Assembly (NCBI GenBank): GCA_012513855.1
Contig: JAAZBK010000071.1
Location: 1 to 34,052 of the forward strand
Source: Acidimicrobiales bacterium
Lineage (GTDB): Bacteria > Actinomycetota > Acidimicrobiia > Acidimicrobiales > Iamiaceae
Direction of reading: 5' to 3'
DNA length: 34,052 nucleotides
Shown: in pieces, positions 22,518 through 30,428 of the stretch
How positions within the stretch are numbered: position 1 is the stretch's first letter
How the letters are laid out: each line of letters begins with the position of its first letter
Program-made: the position numbers and the translations under genes
The notes under the pieces: model-generated
Seen by the model: the letters and a program-made list of their open reading frames with translations, nothing else
What the model was told of the DNA's origin: nothing
Database searches by the model: none

Positions 22518-23708
22518 ATGCCCGGCCACGCGGCAGCCCCGCCCACACCCGACGACATCCGAGGGTTCCTGCGCGGCGTGATCGACCCCGAGCTGGGATC
22601 CGACATCGTCGACCTCGGCATGGTCCGGGACGTGACGGTCGGCCACGACGGCTCCGTGGTGGTCACCATCGCGCTCACCACCTCCGGCTGTCCGCTGCGC
22701 GCCCAGATCCAGAGAGACGTCCGCAACCGGGTGAGCAGTGCTCCCGGCGTATCGGCCGTGAAGATCGACTGGGCAGAGATGAACGACGCCGAGCGAACCC
22801 GCGCCATGGACAAGGCCCGCTTCAACGTGTCGCAGCGTCCCGAGGACACGTCGGTCGATCCCAACACCCGCGTGATCCTGGTGGCGTCGGGCAAGGGCGG
22901 GGTCGGCAAGTCCTCCGTGACGGCCAACCTCGCCGCCGCCCTGGCGCTCCGCGGTCTCAAGGTCGGCGTGCTCGACGCCGACGTGTGGGGCTTCTCCATC
23001 CCCCGGATGCTGGGCCTGAACGGCCGGCTGGCGGCTCGCGCCGACGGTCAGAAGAAGCGGATGGTGCCGCTCGAGCGCCGCATCGGCACCGGCTCGGTCC
23101 GCGCCGTCTCCATGGGGCTGCTGGTCGACGACGAGGAGACCGCGCTGATGTGGCGGGGGCTGATGCTCAACCGCGGCGTGCAGCACTTCCTCCAGGACGT
23201 CGACTGGGGTTCCGATCTCGACTACCTCCTCGTCGACATGCCCCCCGGCACGGGCGACGTGCAGATGGGAGTGGCGAAGCTGATCCCCCGCGCCGAGGTC
23301 CTGGTGGTCACCACTCCGGCGGTGGCCGCTCAGAAGGTGGCCATCCGGGCCGTGTCGATGGCTCGCAAGTCGTACCTGCGGGTTGCGGGAGCCATCGAGA
23401 ACATGAGCGAGTTCACCTGCGAACACGGCGACACCTACGCCCTGTTCGGCACCGGAGGCGGTCAGAACCTGGCCGACACCGCCGGGGTGCCGCTGCTCGG
23501 ACAGATCCCCATCGAGAACGCGGTGGCCGACGGTGGCGACCTCGGCGAACCGGCCGTCCTTGGCGACGGGCAGGCCGCTCGGGCCTTCCTGGCCATCGCC
23601 GAGCGGATCGTCACCGAAGCGGTTCCGCCGGCCGAGCTGGCCGGTTGCTCGGCCCGGATGCTCGAGGCGGCGGTGGCCGCGCTCGACGCAGCTGAAGCCT
23701 CGGCCTGA
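22518..23708 (+). CDS. mrp: Mrp/ApbC family iron-sulfur carrier ATPase
   Basis: 396 residues. The N-terminal MIP18/DUF59 domain (about 10-90) has the family TTSGCPLR motif. A P-loop NTPase follows, with the deviant Walker A ASGKGGVGKSS at about 126-136, DADVWGFSIPRML for switch I, and DMPPGTGDVQM for Walker B. Mrp proteins bind and deliver Fe-S clusters using ATP. The late CxxC often present is not obvious; ENMSEFTCEHG has only one Cys in that region. The ATG at 22518 is supported by the leaderless promoter. Confidence 0.94.
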   Translation: MPGHAAAPPTPDDIRGFLRGVIDPELGSDIVDLGMVRDVTVGHDGSVVVTIALTTSGCPLRAQIQRDVRNRVSSAPGVSAVKIDWAEMNDAERTRAMDKARFNVSQRPEDTSVDPNTRVILVASGKGGVGKSSVTANLAAALALRGLKVGVLDADVWGFSIPRMLGLNGRLAARADGQKKRMVPLERRIGTGSVRAVSMGLLVDDEETALMWRGLMLNRGVQHFLQDVDWGSDLDYLLVDMPPGTGDVQMGVAKLIPRAEVLVVTTPAVAAQKVAIRAVSMARKSYLRVAGAIENMSEFTCEHGDTYALFGTGGGQNLADTAGVPLLGQIPIENAVADGGDLGEPAVLGDGQAARAFLAIAERIVTEAVPPAELAGCSARMLEAAVAALDAAEASA

Positions 23709-23717
23709 CCGACGCGG

Positions 23718-24143
23718 TCAGCGAATCCGCAGCTTGCGGAGGCCCTCCGGCAGCTCGCCCTTCACGTCGCGCGAGAGGGTGCCCTCGCCCGGGATCTCAC
23801 AAGCCTGTGGCTCGGAGGACGAATCGAAGTCGGGGCCACGCAGGATCAACCGGCAGCCCAGCTCGGTCTCGACCGAGAGCGATTCGGCCAGCTCGTCGGT
23901 GACGTCGAGGACCACGCCGTCGGTTCCGGGGTACTGGCTGCGCAGGTACTCGGGCGCGTAGACCGCCACCCCGGCCACCTGTCCCACCTCGGCCTGATCC
24001 GCTCCTGGCCAGAAGTCCTCGTACAGGAACGGAGCGGTCGACTCGCAGCATCCGGTGCCGATGGTGATGGTGAGGGTGCCCGAGCGCTTGGTGCGCATCG
24101 CCTCCACCACTGCTTCGGCCTTGGGTGTGGCACGAACCTGCAT
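23718..24143 (-). CDS. DUF779 family protein
   Basis: 141 residues. The TIGTGCCESTAPFLYEDFWPG motif (about 27-47), with adjacent cysteines, and PEYLRSQYPGTDGVVLDV identify DUF779. Members are often next to acetaldehyde or other aldehyde dehydrogenase genes, as here (24726-26237). The role is unknown. ATG 24143 carries a TAGCCT box six bases upstream (24155-24150), consistent with a leaderless transcript. The C-terminal ~40 residues look like an extension. Confidence 0.85.
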   Translation of the reverse strand: MQVRATPKAEAVVEAMRTKRSGTLTITIGTGCCESTAPFLYEDFWPGADQAEVGQVAGVAVYAPEYLRSQYPGTDGVVLDVTDELAESLSVETELGCRLILRGPDFDSSSEPQACEIPGEGTLSRDVKGELPEGLRKLRIR

Positions 24144-24149
24144 GGGGCC

Positions 24150-24155
24150 AGGCTA
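24150..24155 (-). promoter_or_regulatory. -10 box of the DUF779 gene, leaderless arrangement
   Basis: TAGCCT on the minus strand, exactly six bases before ATG 24143. No Shine-Dalgarno is present. Confidence 0.5.
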
Positions 24156-24289
24156 GGGGCGCAGGGCTGCGCCGGCACGGCCGCCGTGGCCCGGGTGGGC
24201 GAGCGTCCGCCGGGGGCGGGACCCTCTGCCGCTACCGTTCGCAGGGAGCCGAGGACGGGCCGGCTTCTCGCGACCACCGGAGGATGACC

Positions 24290-24607
24290 ATGAAGCTGCG
24301 ATCGTTGGCGCTGGCCACGGCGGCCATGGTCGCCCTCCTCTCGGGCTGCAGCGACGACAGCGGATCCAACGACGGCGACGGCATCCCTGCCGCCGACGAC
24401 CTGGTGGAGCTGTTGAGGGAACAGGGCATGGACGACGACATGGCCGAGTGCATGGGCGCGGCCTACGAGGCCGCCGGCTTCACCGCCGACGACATCGACG
24501 CCATGGGCGACTCGCCTCCCGACCCCGACAGCGAGAAGTACCAGCGCCTGGCCGAGGAGGTCCAGGCGTGCACGGCCACCGACATCTCGGTCCCCGCCGG
24601 CGGTTGA
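24290..24607 (+). CDS. Small acidic lipoprotein
   Basis: 105 residues with a lipoprotein signal (MKLRSLALATAAMVALLSGC, lipidated C20). The mature part is acidic with a Ser/Asp/Gly linker, then a folded-looking region with LVELLREQGMDDDMAECMGAAYEAAGF and a pair of cysteines (AECMG and VQACT), possibly a disulfide. GGAGG lies six bases before ATG 24290; the in-frame ATG at 24284 overlaps that site and is less likely. Function is unknown. Confidence 0.8.
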   Translation: MKLRSLALATAAMVALLSGCSDDSGSNDGDGIPAADDLVELLREQGMDDDMAECMGAAYEAAGFTADDIDAMGDSPPDPDSEKYQRLAEEVQACTATDISVPAGG

Positions 24608-24659
24608 ACCCACCGCCCGTCGATCTTCGCTGACGGGAGACGGAGCGCCGAAAAACCAC

Positions 24660-24710
24660 GAACCGGCGTGAGCGGCGCGCGCTGTGAGCGCGCGCCGGCC
24701 ACGCCGGTTC
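24660..24710. terminator. Nested GC-rich hairpin between convergent genes
   Basis: An outer stem, GAACCGGCGTG (24660-24670) with CACGCCGGTTC (24700-24710), encloses an inner stem, GGCGCGCGCT (24674-24683) with AGCGCGCGCC (24687-24696) around a three-base loop. It lies between the lipoprotein (+) and aldehyde dehydrogenase (-) ends. An A-run sits on its left side, giving a U-tract in the minus-strand transcript; it can stop transcription from both directions. Confidence 0.75.
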
Positions 24711-24725
24711 GACGGGAAGGCGGGT

Positions 24726-26237
24726 TCAGATGTTGCCGCTGAGGGCGGACAGGTGGATGTAGTTGTCTCGGCTGCCACCGGGGTTGGCGTGCACGTGCTT
24801 CACCTGCTGGTAGGCGCGCAGGCCGTTCAGGCCGAGCTCACGACCGATGCCCGACTGCTTGTAACCGCCGAAGGGACGCTCGGGCGAGATCAGGTGGTAG
24901 TCGTTGATCCACACCGTGCCGGTCCGCATCTGGCCGGCGATGGAGCGGGCCCGGTCGAGGTTGGCCGACTGGACGCCGCCGGCGAGGCCGTAGATGGAGT
25001 CGTTGGCGATGGCGATGGCCTCCTCGTCGGTCTCGAACGGGATGACCGAGAGCACCGGGCCGAAGATCTCCTCCTGGGCGATCTTGGCCGAGTTGGGCAC
25101 GCCGGCGAAGATCGTGGGCGTGTAGAACGCGGCGGGATCGAGGCCGTCGGCGAGCCCGTCGGGGCGCTTGCCACCACAGATCGGCTCGCCGACCTCCTCG
25201 CGGCCGAGGGCCACGTAGCGCTCGACCGTCTCGACCTGGCTGCGGCTGACCAGCGGGCCCAGATCGGTCTCGAAGTCCATCTGGTTGCCGATGACGATCT
25301 TGCCGGCCTTGTCGGCGAGCAGCGAGAGGAACTCGTCGTAGATGCTCTTGTGCACCAGCGCACGGGTACCGGACTCGCACACCTGGCCGTTGTGGAAGAA
25401 CGTCCCCCACAGGGTGACCGCCGCGGCGATGTCGAGGTCGGCGTCGTCGAGGACGATGTTGGCCGACTTCCCGCCCAGCTCGAGGGTCACGGGCTTCACG
25501 GTGCCGGAGGCGAGCTGCATGATGCGACGACCGACCTCGGTGGAACCGGTGAACGCGGTCTTGTCGACCATGGCGTTGACGGCCAGCTCCTCGCCGGCGG
25601 TGCCGCCGGGGCCGGCCACGATGTTGGCCACGCCCGGGGGCAGGTCGACCTCCTGGAAGACCTCGCCCAGCATCAGCGCGGTGATGGAGGTGAACGACGC
25701 GGGCTTGAGCACCGAGGTGTTGCCGGCGGCCAGCGCCGGGGCGATCTTCCAGGCCGCCATGATGAACGGGAAGTTCCACGGGATCACGCCGGTGCAGACT
25801 CCGTGGGGCTCGTAGCGGACCCAGTTCTGCGACGGCGGGAACGGGGTGCCGGGCACCTCGACCTCTTCGGCCTCCTCGATGGCCAGCTTGGCGAACCAAC
25901 GGAACGCACCGGTCGCACCGGGGATGTCGGCGAAGGTGGCCTTCTTGATGGTGCCACCGCCGTCGCGGGCCTCCATCTCCGCGAACTGCGCGGCCTTGGC
26001 GTCGATGGCGTCGGCGATCTGGTTGAGCTTCTCGCCCCGCTCCTTGCCCGACATCTTGGGCCACGGCCCCTCGTCGAACGCCTTGCGAGCAGCCTCGATC
26101 GCTCGGATCGAGTCCTCCCGCCCGGCCTTGGCGATCTCCGCGATCGGCTGCCCGGTGGCGGGATCGATGGTGGTGAACGTCTCGCCCGACTGGGCGTCGA
26201 CGTGCTCACCGTTGATGAAGAGCTTGTAGTCGGCCAT
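24726..26237 (-). CDS. NAD-dependent aldehyde dehydrogenase
   Basis: 503 residues, the ALDH superfamily. It oxidises an aldehyde to its acid with NAD(P). Visible are PWNFPFIMAAWKIAPALAAGNT (cofactor site), FTGSTEVGRRI (Rossmann loop), the general-base Glu in VTLELGGKSANIVLDDADLD, the catalytic Cys in FFHNGQVCESGTR, and EEIFGPVLSVIPF. ATG 26237 has AAGGGGG eight bases upstream and matches the family N-terminus (YKLFINGEHVDAQSG); an earlier in-frame start at 26312 would add unconserved residues. A palindrome and a TAGCTT -10 lie upstream. The DUF779 gene 0.6 kb away is a usual partner. Confidence 0.95.
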   Translation of the reverse strand: MADYKLFINGEHVDAQSGETFTTIDPATGQPIAEIAKAGREDSIRAIEAARKAFDEGPWPKMSGKERGEKLNQIADAIDAKAAQFAEMEARDGGGTIKKATFADIPGATGAFRWFAKLAIEEAEEVEVPGTPFPPSQNWVRYEPHGVCTGVIPWNFPFIMAAWKIAPALAAGNTSVLKPASFTSITALMLGEVFQEVDLPPGVANIVAGPGGTAGEELAVNAMVDKTAFTGSTEVGRRIMQLASGTVKPVTLELGGKSANIVLDDADLDIAAAVTLWGTFFHNGQVCESGTRALVHKSIYDEFLSLLADKAGKIVIGNQMDFETDLGPLVSRSQVETVERYVALGREEVGEPICGGKRPDGLADGLDPAAFYTPTIFAGVPNSAKIAQEEIFGPVLSVIPFETDEEAIAIANDSIYGLAGGVQSANLDRARSIAGQMRTGTVWINDYHLISPERPFGGYKQSGIGRELGLNGLRAYQQVKHVHANPGGSRDNYIHLSALSGNI

Positions 26238-26280
26238 TGCCGCGGCCCCCTTGGCTGCGTTGTTGGGTGCTGACGGGCCC

Positions 26281-26304
26281 CTTGACCCGGCGGTCAAGAA
26301 GCTA
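26281..26304 (-). promoter_or_regulatory. Aldehyde dehydrogenase promoter with operator-like palindrome
   Basis: TAGCTT (26304-26299) is a good -10. Immediately downstream, over the expected start point, is CTTGACC-CGGC-GGTCAAG (26281-26298), a seven-base perfect inverted repeat. A dimeric repressor there would block the promoter. No regulator gene is adjacent. The -35 is weak. Confidence 0.5.
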
Positions 26305-26344
26305 GCCCTCAATCACCGGCCCCGCACCTGGGGTCGAGGCGGGC

Positions 26345-27250
26345 TCAGGGGCCCAGGTAGACCGTCTCGCCCGGGCCCGGTACGGGCAGCCAGACCGCGT
26401 CGGCGTCGTCGGGATCGCTCGCGGTGGCGCGGCCCTCCTCGGCCAGCTTGCGGAGGTGGGCCCACACGCTGAACCGCGCCACCGGATGGAGGATCTCCGG
26501 CACGTCGGTGTAGATCGCCGCCACCAGGGCCGCGGTGCCGGCACCGTCGGGCGCCGTCGCCACCAGCGCATCGACCACCTGGCGCTCCCGGTCGAGGCGA
26601 TGGCTCAGGTAGTCGGTGAGCTTCGCCATGGGATCGGTGATCACGTGCCCGTGCGCGGGCGCGATCGCCTCGATGGCGGGCGTCCAGTCGATCAGTCGCT
26701 GCACCGAAGCGAGGTACTCGCCCATGTCGCCGTCGAGCGGCGTGATCACGACCGTCGACCCGTCCATCACGTGGTCGCCCGACAGGAGCAGCGCTTCCTC
26801 CTCCAGGAGGAAGCAGAGGTGGTTGGACGCGTGCCCCGGAGTGTGGACGGCCCGCAACGAGAAGTCGTTGCCGGTCACCGCGTCGCCGTCTACGAGGTGC
26901 CGGTGGCACACCAGGCCGTCGCGGTCGGCGAACGCAAGGACCTCGGCGCCGGTGAGCTCGGCCAGCCGGGCAGCGCCGGGCGAGTGATCGCCGTGGGTGT
27001 GGGTGCAGAGGATGCGCGAGATGGCGTTGGTGCCGTCGGGACGGGACCCGACCGCGGCCACCGCCTCGACGTGCTCGACGTGGTCGGGCCCGGGGTCGAT
27101 CACCACCAGGTCGTCGGTGCCCACGATGTAGGTGTTGGTGCCGGGGCCGGTCATCATCGACGGGTTCGGGCACAGCACCCGCCGGAGGCGAGGGGAGAGC
27201 GTGGCCACCTGGCCCGGCTCCAGCGGAGGTCGGTTCTCTTCGGGGGTCAC
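26345..27250 (-). CDS. Metallo-beta-lactamase fold hydrolase (LACTB2-like)
   Basis: 301 residues. The zinc-binding THTHGDHS (H84, H86, D88, H89) and a downstream GHASNHLCFLLEEEALLLSGDHV give the MBL fold; HGHVITDPMAKL provides the last His. The C-terminal ~80 residues form a helical winged domain as in LACTB2/RNase Z-like hydrolases. The GTG start overlaps the NUDIX stop as GTGA (27247-27250), so the two are translationally coupled. The closest functional parallel I know is the Rv3677c-type actinobacterial protein; the substrate is unknown. Confidence 0.9.
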   Translation of the reverse strand: MTPEENRPPLEPGQVATLSPRLRRVLCPNPSMMTGPGTNTYIVGTDDLVVIDPGPDHVEHVEAVAAVGSRPDGTNAISRILCTHTHGDHSPGAARLAELTGAEVLAFADRDGLVCHRHLVDGDAVTGNDFSLRAVHTPGHASNHLCFLLEEEALLLSGDHVMDGSTVVITPLDGDMGEYLASVQRLIDWTPAIEAIAPAHGHVITDPMAKLTDYLSHRLDRERQVVDALVATAPDGAGTAALVAAIYTDVPEILHPVARFSVWAHLRKLAEEGRATASDPDDADAVWLPVPGPGETVYLGP

Positions 27251-28203
27251 ATGTGCTCCTGGGGGTCGGGACCGAAGCCGGTGGTGGCGCCGGCCACCAG
27301 GTCGGGGGTCTCATCGATCACTGCCTTGCTCGCCTCGGTGACCCTGCCCATCCATGGCTTGTCCGACGGCTGGAAGATCGCCTCACCGTCGTACGCGGGG
27401 TCACCCGGAAGCACGATCCGCATGCCGCCGTCGACCGAGATGACCCTCGGCAGGATGGCGGGGACGTGAGCGATCTCGGTGGCGGCGGCGAGAGCGTCGC
27501 CAGCCGACTCGAAGCGGGTCATGGCCTTCAGGGAGGAGACCGTTGGCGGCATCATCGTCATGGATCCTTCGCGGAACCGCCGAAGGGCCTCGGCGGGCCG
27601 CACCCATTCGTTGTCGATCACCTCGTGGTCGTCGTGGAGCAGGGTCTGGTTGGTGGGAGCTCCGGTCACGAAGAAGCGGGTGTCGTAGCGACGCGGTGCG
27701 CCGACCGGGGTGATCCAGTGACCGAAGTAGTGCATCCGGTCGACCGCCAGGCGTAGGGCTTCGGCCTCGCACAGCTCGACGATGCGGCGACGGCCCTGGT
27801 CGACCTCCACCCGGTGCTCGGCCCAGCGGGCGATGTCGACCGAGTTGTCCAGGTCGACGAAGTCACCGTCGTGGCCGTAGGCGAGGAGGAGACCAGCCTC
27901 TTCGAACGACTCCCGGATGGCAGCCACCCAGAAGGCGAGGCCCCCACGGTCGATGCCGAGTCGGAGAGAGGCGTCGAGATCGCTCCGACCCTCGCACACC
28001 GGCTCGAGGTCGTCGTGGCGGTCATCGGGGTCCACAGCACCGCCGGGGAACACGTAGGCACCGCCGACGAAGTCGGACTTGAGGTTCCTCCTGAGCATGA
28101 ACACCTCGAGGCCGTCGTCGCCGTCGCGCAGCACCAGGACGGTGGCCGCGTCGCGCAGCGGCACCGCGTCGGGAGCGGCGAGGGGATCGAGGTTCAGGCC
28201 CAT
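27247..28203 (-). CDS. NUDIX hydrolase, NUDT19-like
   Basis: 318 residues. The Nudix motif is split, as in NUDT19-type CoA or nucleoside diphosphate hydrolases: GG(54-55)AVDPDD, then an insert of about 35 residues, then AAIRESFEEAGLLLA (94-108) with the metal-binding Glu residues. Later ITPVGAPRRYDTRFFV is also a family feature. ATG 28203 is supported by TAACCT six bases upstream. It is the first gene of a two-gene unit with the MBL hydrolase. Cleavage of CoA or its esters is a reasonable guess from the split motif. Confidence 0.88.
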   Translation of the reverse strand: MGLNLDPLAAPDAVPLRDAATVLVLRDGDDGLEVFMLRRNLKSDFVGGAYVFPGGAVDPDDRHDDLEPVCEGRSDLDASLRLGIDRGGLAFWVAAIRESFEEAGLLLAYGHDGDFVDLDNSVDIARWAEHRVEVDQGRRRIVELCEAEALRLAVDRMHYFGHWITPVGAPRRYDTRFFVTGAPTNQTLLHDDHEVIDNEWVRPAEALRRFREGSMTMMPPTVSSLKAMTRFESAGDALAAATEIAHVPAILPRVISVDGGMRIVLPGDPAYDGEAIFQPSDKPWMGRVTEASKAVIDETPDLVAGATTGFGPDPQEHM

Positions 28204-28209
28204 GCACCG

Positions 28210-28215
28210 AGGTTA
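28210..28215 (-). promoter_or_regulatory. -10 box of the NUDIX gene, leaderless arrangement
   Basis: TAACCT on the minus strand, six bases before ATG 28203. No Shine-Dalgarno is present. Confidence 0.5.
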
Positions 28216-28293
28216 CGAGGGAGAGCCTGCACCTGGGCCCCGGGTGCCCGCTCGGCCCGGGCCGGCCGTCCTCGCCGCCGCAGGCCGTCCTCG

Positions 28294-29067
28294 TCAGACC
28301 AGTCGGTCGATCGGACCCGGCGGACCCTGGCGCACGTACCACTCCCACCCGTACACGTCGGCGAAGTGCTCCATCGGCAACTGGAGCACGGAAGCGGACT
28401 CGGGGATCTGGCTCGCGTGGGCCGCCATGGCGGCACGCTTGCGGTCGAGCACCCGTCGAACGTCGACCGCGGCGGCGACCTCCACCGACGGGACGCCGAT
28501 CCGCGACCGGACCAGGCCGAGATCTCCCGCCAGCGCCGCCTCTTCGACCAGGTGGGTCTCGACGAAGTGCAAGTGCTCACGATCGACGGTGGATCCGTAC
28601 ACGGTCGCGAGTCCCGCCTCATCCGCGGCAGCGGAGACCATGCGGGTCACCTGGATGTGGTCGGGATGGCCGTAGACCCCGAACTCGTCGTAGCCGACCA
28701 CGCACGACGCCTCGACCTCCGATAGGAGCACGGCCAACCGTCCGGCGATCTCCCCCACCGGCTGCGACCAGAAGCTCCCGGGAGCGGCGTTGCGGGGATC
28801 GCCTGCCATCCCCGAGTCGAGGTGGCCGAACATCTCGACGCGCTCCACGCCGAGCAGCTCAGCGGCCCGGCGGCTCTCGGCGTGCCGGACCTCGGCCAGC
28901 ACCCCTCCGCCCAGGTCCCCGGGGACCTCACCGAGCTCTCCGCCGGTGGCCACCACCAGCACCACGGGCACACCTGCTTCGGCGAGGCGCACCATGGTCC
29001 CGCCCGTGAATATCGCCTCATCGTCCGGGTGGGCGTGGACGAACACCACCGGGCCGCTGGTGCTCAC
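28294..29067 (-). CDS. PIG-L family deacetylase (MshB/Mca-like)
   Basis: 257 residues. Zinc ligands are in AHPDDE (H13, D16) and GHPDH (H134, H137), with D15 the general base. Family members remove an acetyl group from GlcNAc-inositol (MshB, mycothiol synthesis) or cleave mycothiol conjugates (Mca). The HFVETHLV region and the C-terminal KRAAMAAHASQI fit either. GTG 29067 is supported by TAGCCT six bases upstream. No other mycothiol gene is in the window, so the exact activity is not settled. Confidence 0.88.
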   Translation of the reverse strand: MSTSGPVVFVHAHPDDEAIFTGGTMVRLAEAGVPVVLVVATGGELGEVPGDLGGGVLAEVRHAESRRAAELLGVERVEMFGHLDSGMAGDPRNAAPGSFWSQPVGEIAGRLAVLLSEVEASCVVGYDEFGVYGHPDHIQVTRMVSAAADEAGLATVYGSTVDREHLHFVETHLVEEAALAGDLGLVRSRIGVPSVEVAAAVDVRRVLDRKRAAMAAHASQIPESASVLQLPMEHFADVYGWEWYVRQGPPGPIDRLV

Positions 29068-29073
29068 GAACGG

Positions 29074-29079
29074 AGGCTA
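29074..29079 (-). promoter_or_regulatory. -10 box of the PIG-L gene, leaderless arrangement
   Basis: TAGCCT on the minus strand, six bases before GTG 29067. No Shine-Dalgarno is present. Confidence 0.5.
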
Positions 29080-29580
29080 CGGCTCGATGGAGGGACGGTC
29101 TCGGTGATCCCGGCCGGACACATCGATGATGTCGCCCGTCGACCGCACGCGGAACGAACCCACGAACGTGGATCCGGCCGGGCCGGCTGCCCCGGCGAAC
29201 ATCGAACCGAACCGACCGAACCCGCCCTTGTCGAACCGGCGCATGAGCGGAGCGCGGATGACGGCACGGGTGGGCGGCAGGAGCAGGAGATAGCCGATCA
29301 CGTCGCCGAGGAAGCCGGGGGCGAGCATCAGCGCGCCGGCGACCAGCAGGAGCAGGCCGTCGACCATCTCCTTGCCGGGAACCCGACCCTGGTCGACCGC
29401 TTCGGCCACGCGCCGGATCACCGACAGGCCCTGGCGCTTGAGCAACCAGGCACCGATGGCGCTCTCTATCACCAGGAGGGCGATGGTCTCCCACCCACCG
29501 ATCACCTGAGCCACCTGGATGATGACGTACAGCTCGAGCAGCGGGGCCACGATCAGCAGCAGGAAGAGCACCAGACCCAT
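29077..29580 (-). CDS. fxsA: FxsA family membrane protein
   Basis: 167 residues with three to four helices: LVLFLLLIVAPLLELYVIIQVAQVIG, then ETIALLVIESAIGAWLLKRQG, GKEMVDGLLLLVAGALMLAPGFLGDVIGYLLLLPPTR, the typical FxsA order. A soluble, Gly-rich C-tail of about 60 residues follows. In E. coli FxsA relieves exclusion of phage T7 by the F plasmid; its native role is unknown. ATG 29580 lies six bases after TACCCT. The gene is upstream of PIG-L on the same strand but has its own promoter. Confidence 0.9.
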   Translation of the reverse strand: MGLVLFLLLIVAPLLELYVIIQVAQVIGGWETIALLVIESAIGAWLLKRQGLSVIRRVAEAVDQGRVPGKEMVDGLLLLVAGALMLAPGFLGDVIGYLLLLPPTRAVIRAPLMRRFDKGGFGRFGSMFAGAAGPAGSTFVGSFRVRSTGDIIDVSGRDHRDRPSIEP

Positions 29581-29586
29581 GGCGTC

Positions 29587-29592
29587 AGGGTA
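29587..29592 (-). promoter_or_regulatory. -10 box of fxsA, leaderless arrangement
   Basis: TACCCT on the minus strand, six bases before ATG 29580, identical in sequence to the ctaA box. No Shine-Dalgarno is present. Confidence 0.5.
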
Positions 29593-29656
29593 ACGGCGCA
29601 CCCGGGATCATCCGCCGCGGCGAGCAGACGGCGACGCCACTTGGGATGATGGAGCC

Positions 29657-30127
29657 ATGGGCAACTTCACCCGGTGGTTCAACTACGCCAAGGCTCGCCT
29701 CGACTCCGCCATCGGCCAGGGCAACCAGGAGCTCGACGAGCTGGAGGCCGAACGCGAGCGCGAGCTGGCCGACAAGCCCTGGTTGAGGTCGGAGGGTGAC
29801 GCTCCGACCTTCGACGAGGCGAAGGCCCGGATCGAGTGGCAGGCCGAACAGGCGGCGCGTGCGGCCGGCGAAGACGTCGAAGGCGATCCGACGCACACGT
29901 CGACTCCGACCCCCGGCGAACCTCCCTCGCCTTCCGACGGCGGAGGTTCCCTCGCGTCGGGATCGACCCCGATCACTTCTCCGGAGGAGCGGGCCGCCGC
30001 GGCGGAGGCCGCTCAGGCCCGCTTGGAGTTCGAAGCCCGCGAACGGGAGTCGGCCGAACGGCTCGATGCCATCCGCGCCGAACTCGGAATCGATCCGCCG
30101 GCCGACCGGCCGACGAGCGGGGGGTGA
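29657..30127 (+). CDS. Hypothetical charged coiled-coil protein
   Basis: 156 residues, no membrane segment. An N-terminal FTRWFNYAKARLDSAIGQG is followed by a charged helix (LDELEAERERELADK), a Pro/Ser/Thr-rich linker (about 82-105), and a second coiled-coil (ERAAAAEAAQARLEFEARERESAERLD). The opening 30 residues are amphipathic and could touch a membrane, loosely like PspA-type proteins. GATGAT lies six bases before ATG 29657; GGAG is also close. Not recognised further. Confidence 0.7.
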   Translation: MGNFTRWFNYAKARLDSAIGQGNQELDELEAERERELADKPWLRSEGDAPTFDEAKARIEWQAEQAARAAGEDVEGDPTHTSTPTPGEPPSPSDGGGSLASGSTPITSPEERAAAAEAAQARLEFEARERESAERLDAIRAELGIDPPADRPTSGG

Positions 30128-30143
30128 ACCGCGGCCCTGAGGC

Positions 30144-30401
30144 TCAGGCCATGACCATCAGGTTCTTGCGCTCGGCCTCGTTGAGGCCGCCCCAGATCCC
30201 GTGCTGCTCCTTGATGGAGACCGCGTAGTCGAGGCAGGGTTGGCGAACCGGACAGGTTCGGCATATCTCCTTGGCCTGGGCCTCGCGGTGCAGCTTGTCT
30301 GCCTTGCGCTCGAACGTCCCCGGAGGGAAGAAGATCGCTGCCTGAGGTCCCCTGCATGCGGACCGAAGCTGCCAGTCGTCGTCGACTCTTTGTGCACTCA
30401 C
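30144..30401 (-). CDS. WhiB family transcriptional regulator
   Basis: 85 residues. Four cysteines (C16, C47, C50, C56) ligate a redox- or NO-sensitive 4Fe-4S cluster. The GIWGG turn (68-72) is present, followed by the basic AERKNLMVM tail that contacts DNA or sigma factor. GTG 30401 has AAAGGGGG upstream. The promoter is at 30429-30457. The gene lies near two ArsA-type ATPase genes, as whiB4 does in mycobacteria, but the sequence alone does not assign a WhiB class. Confidence 0.95.
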   Translation of the reverse strand: MSAQRVDDDWQLRSACRGPQAAIFFPPGTFERKADKLHREAQAKEICRTCPVRQPCLDYAVSIKEQHGIWGGLNEAERKNLMVMA

Positions 30402-30428
30402 CGGAAGTCCCCCTTTCGGTGCAAAGCG

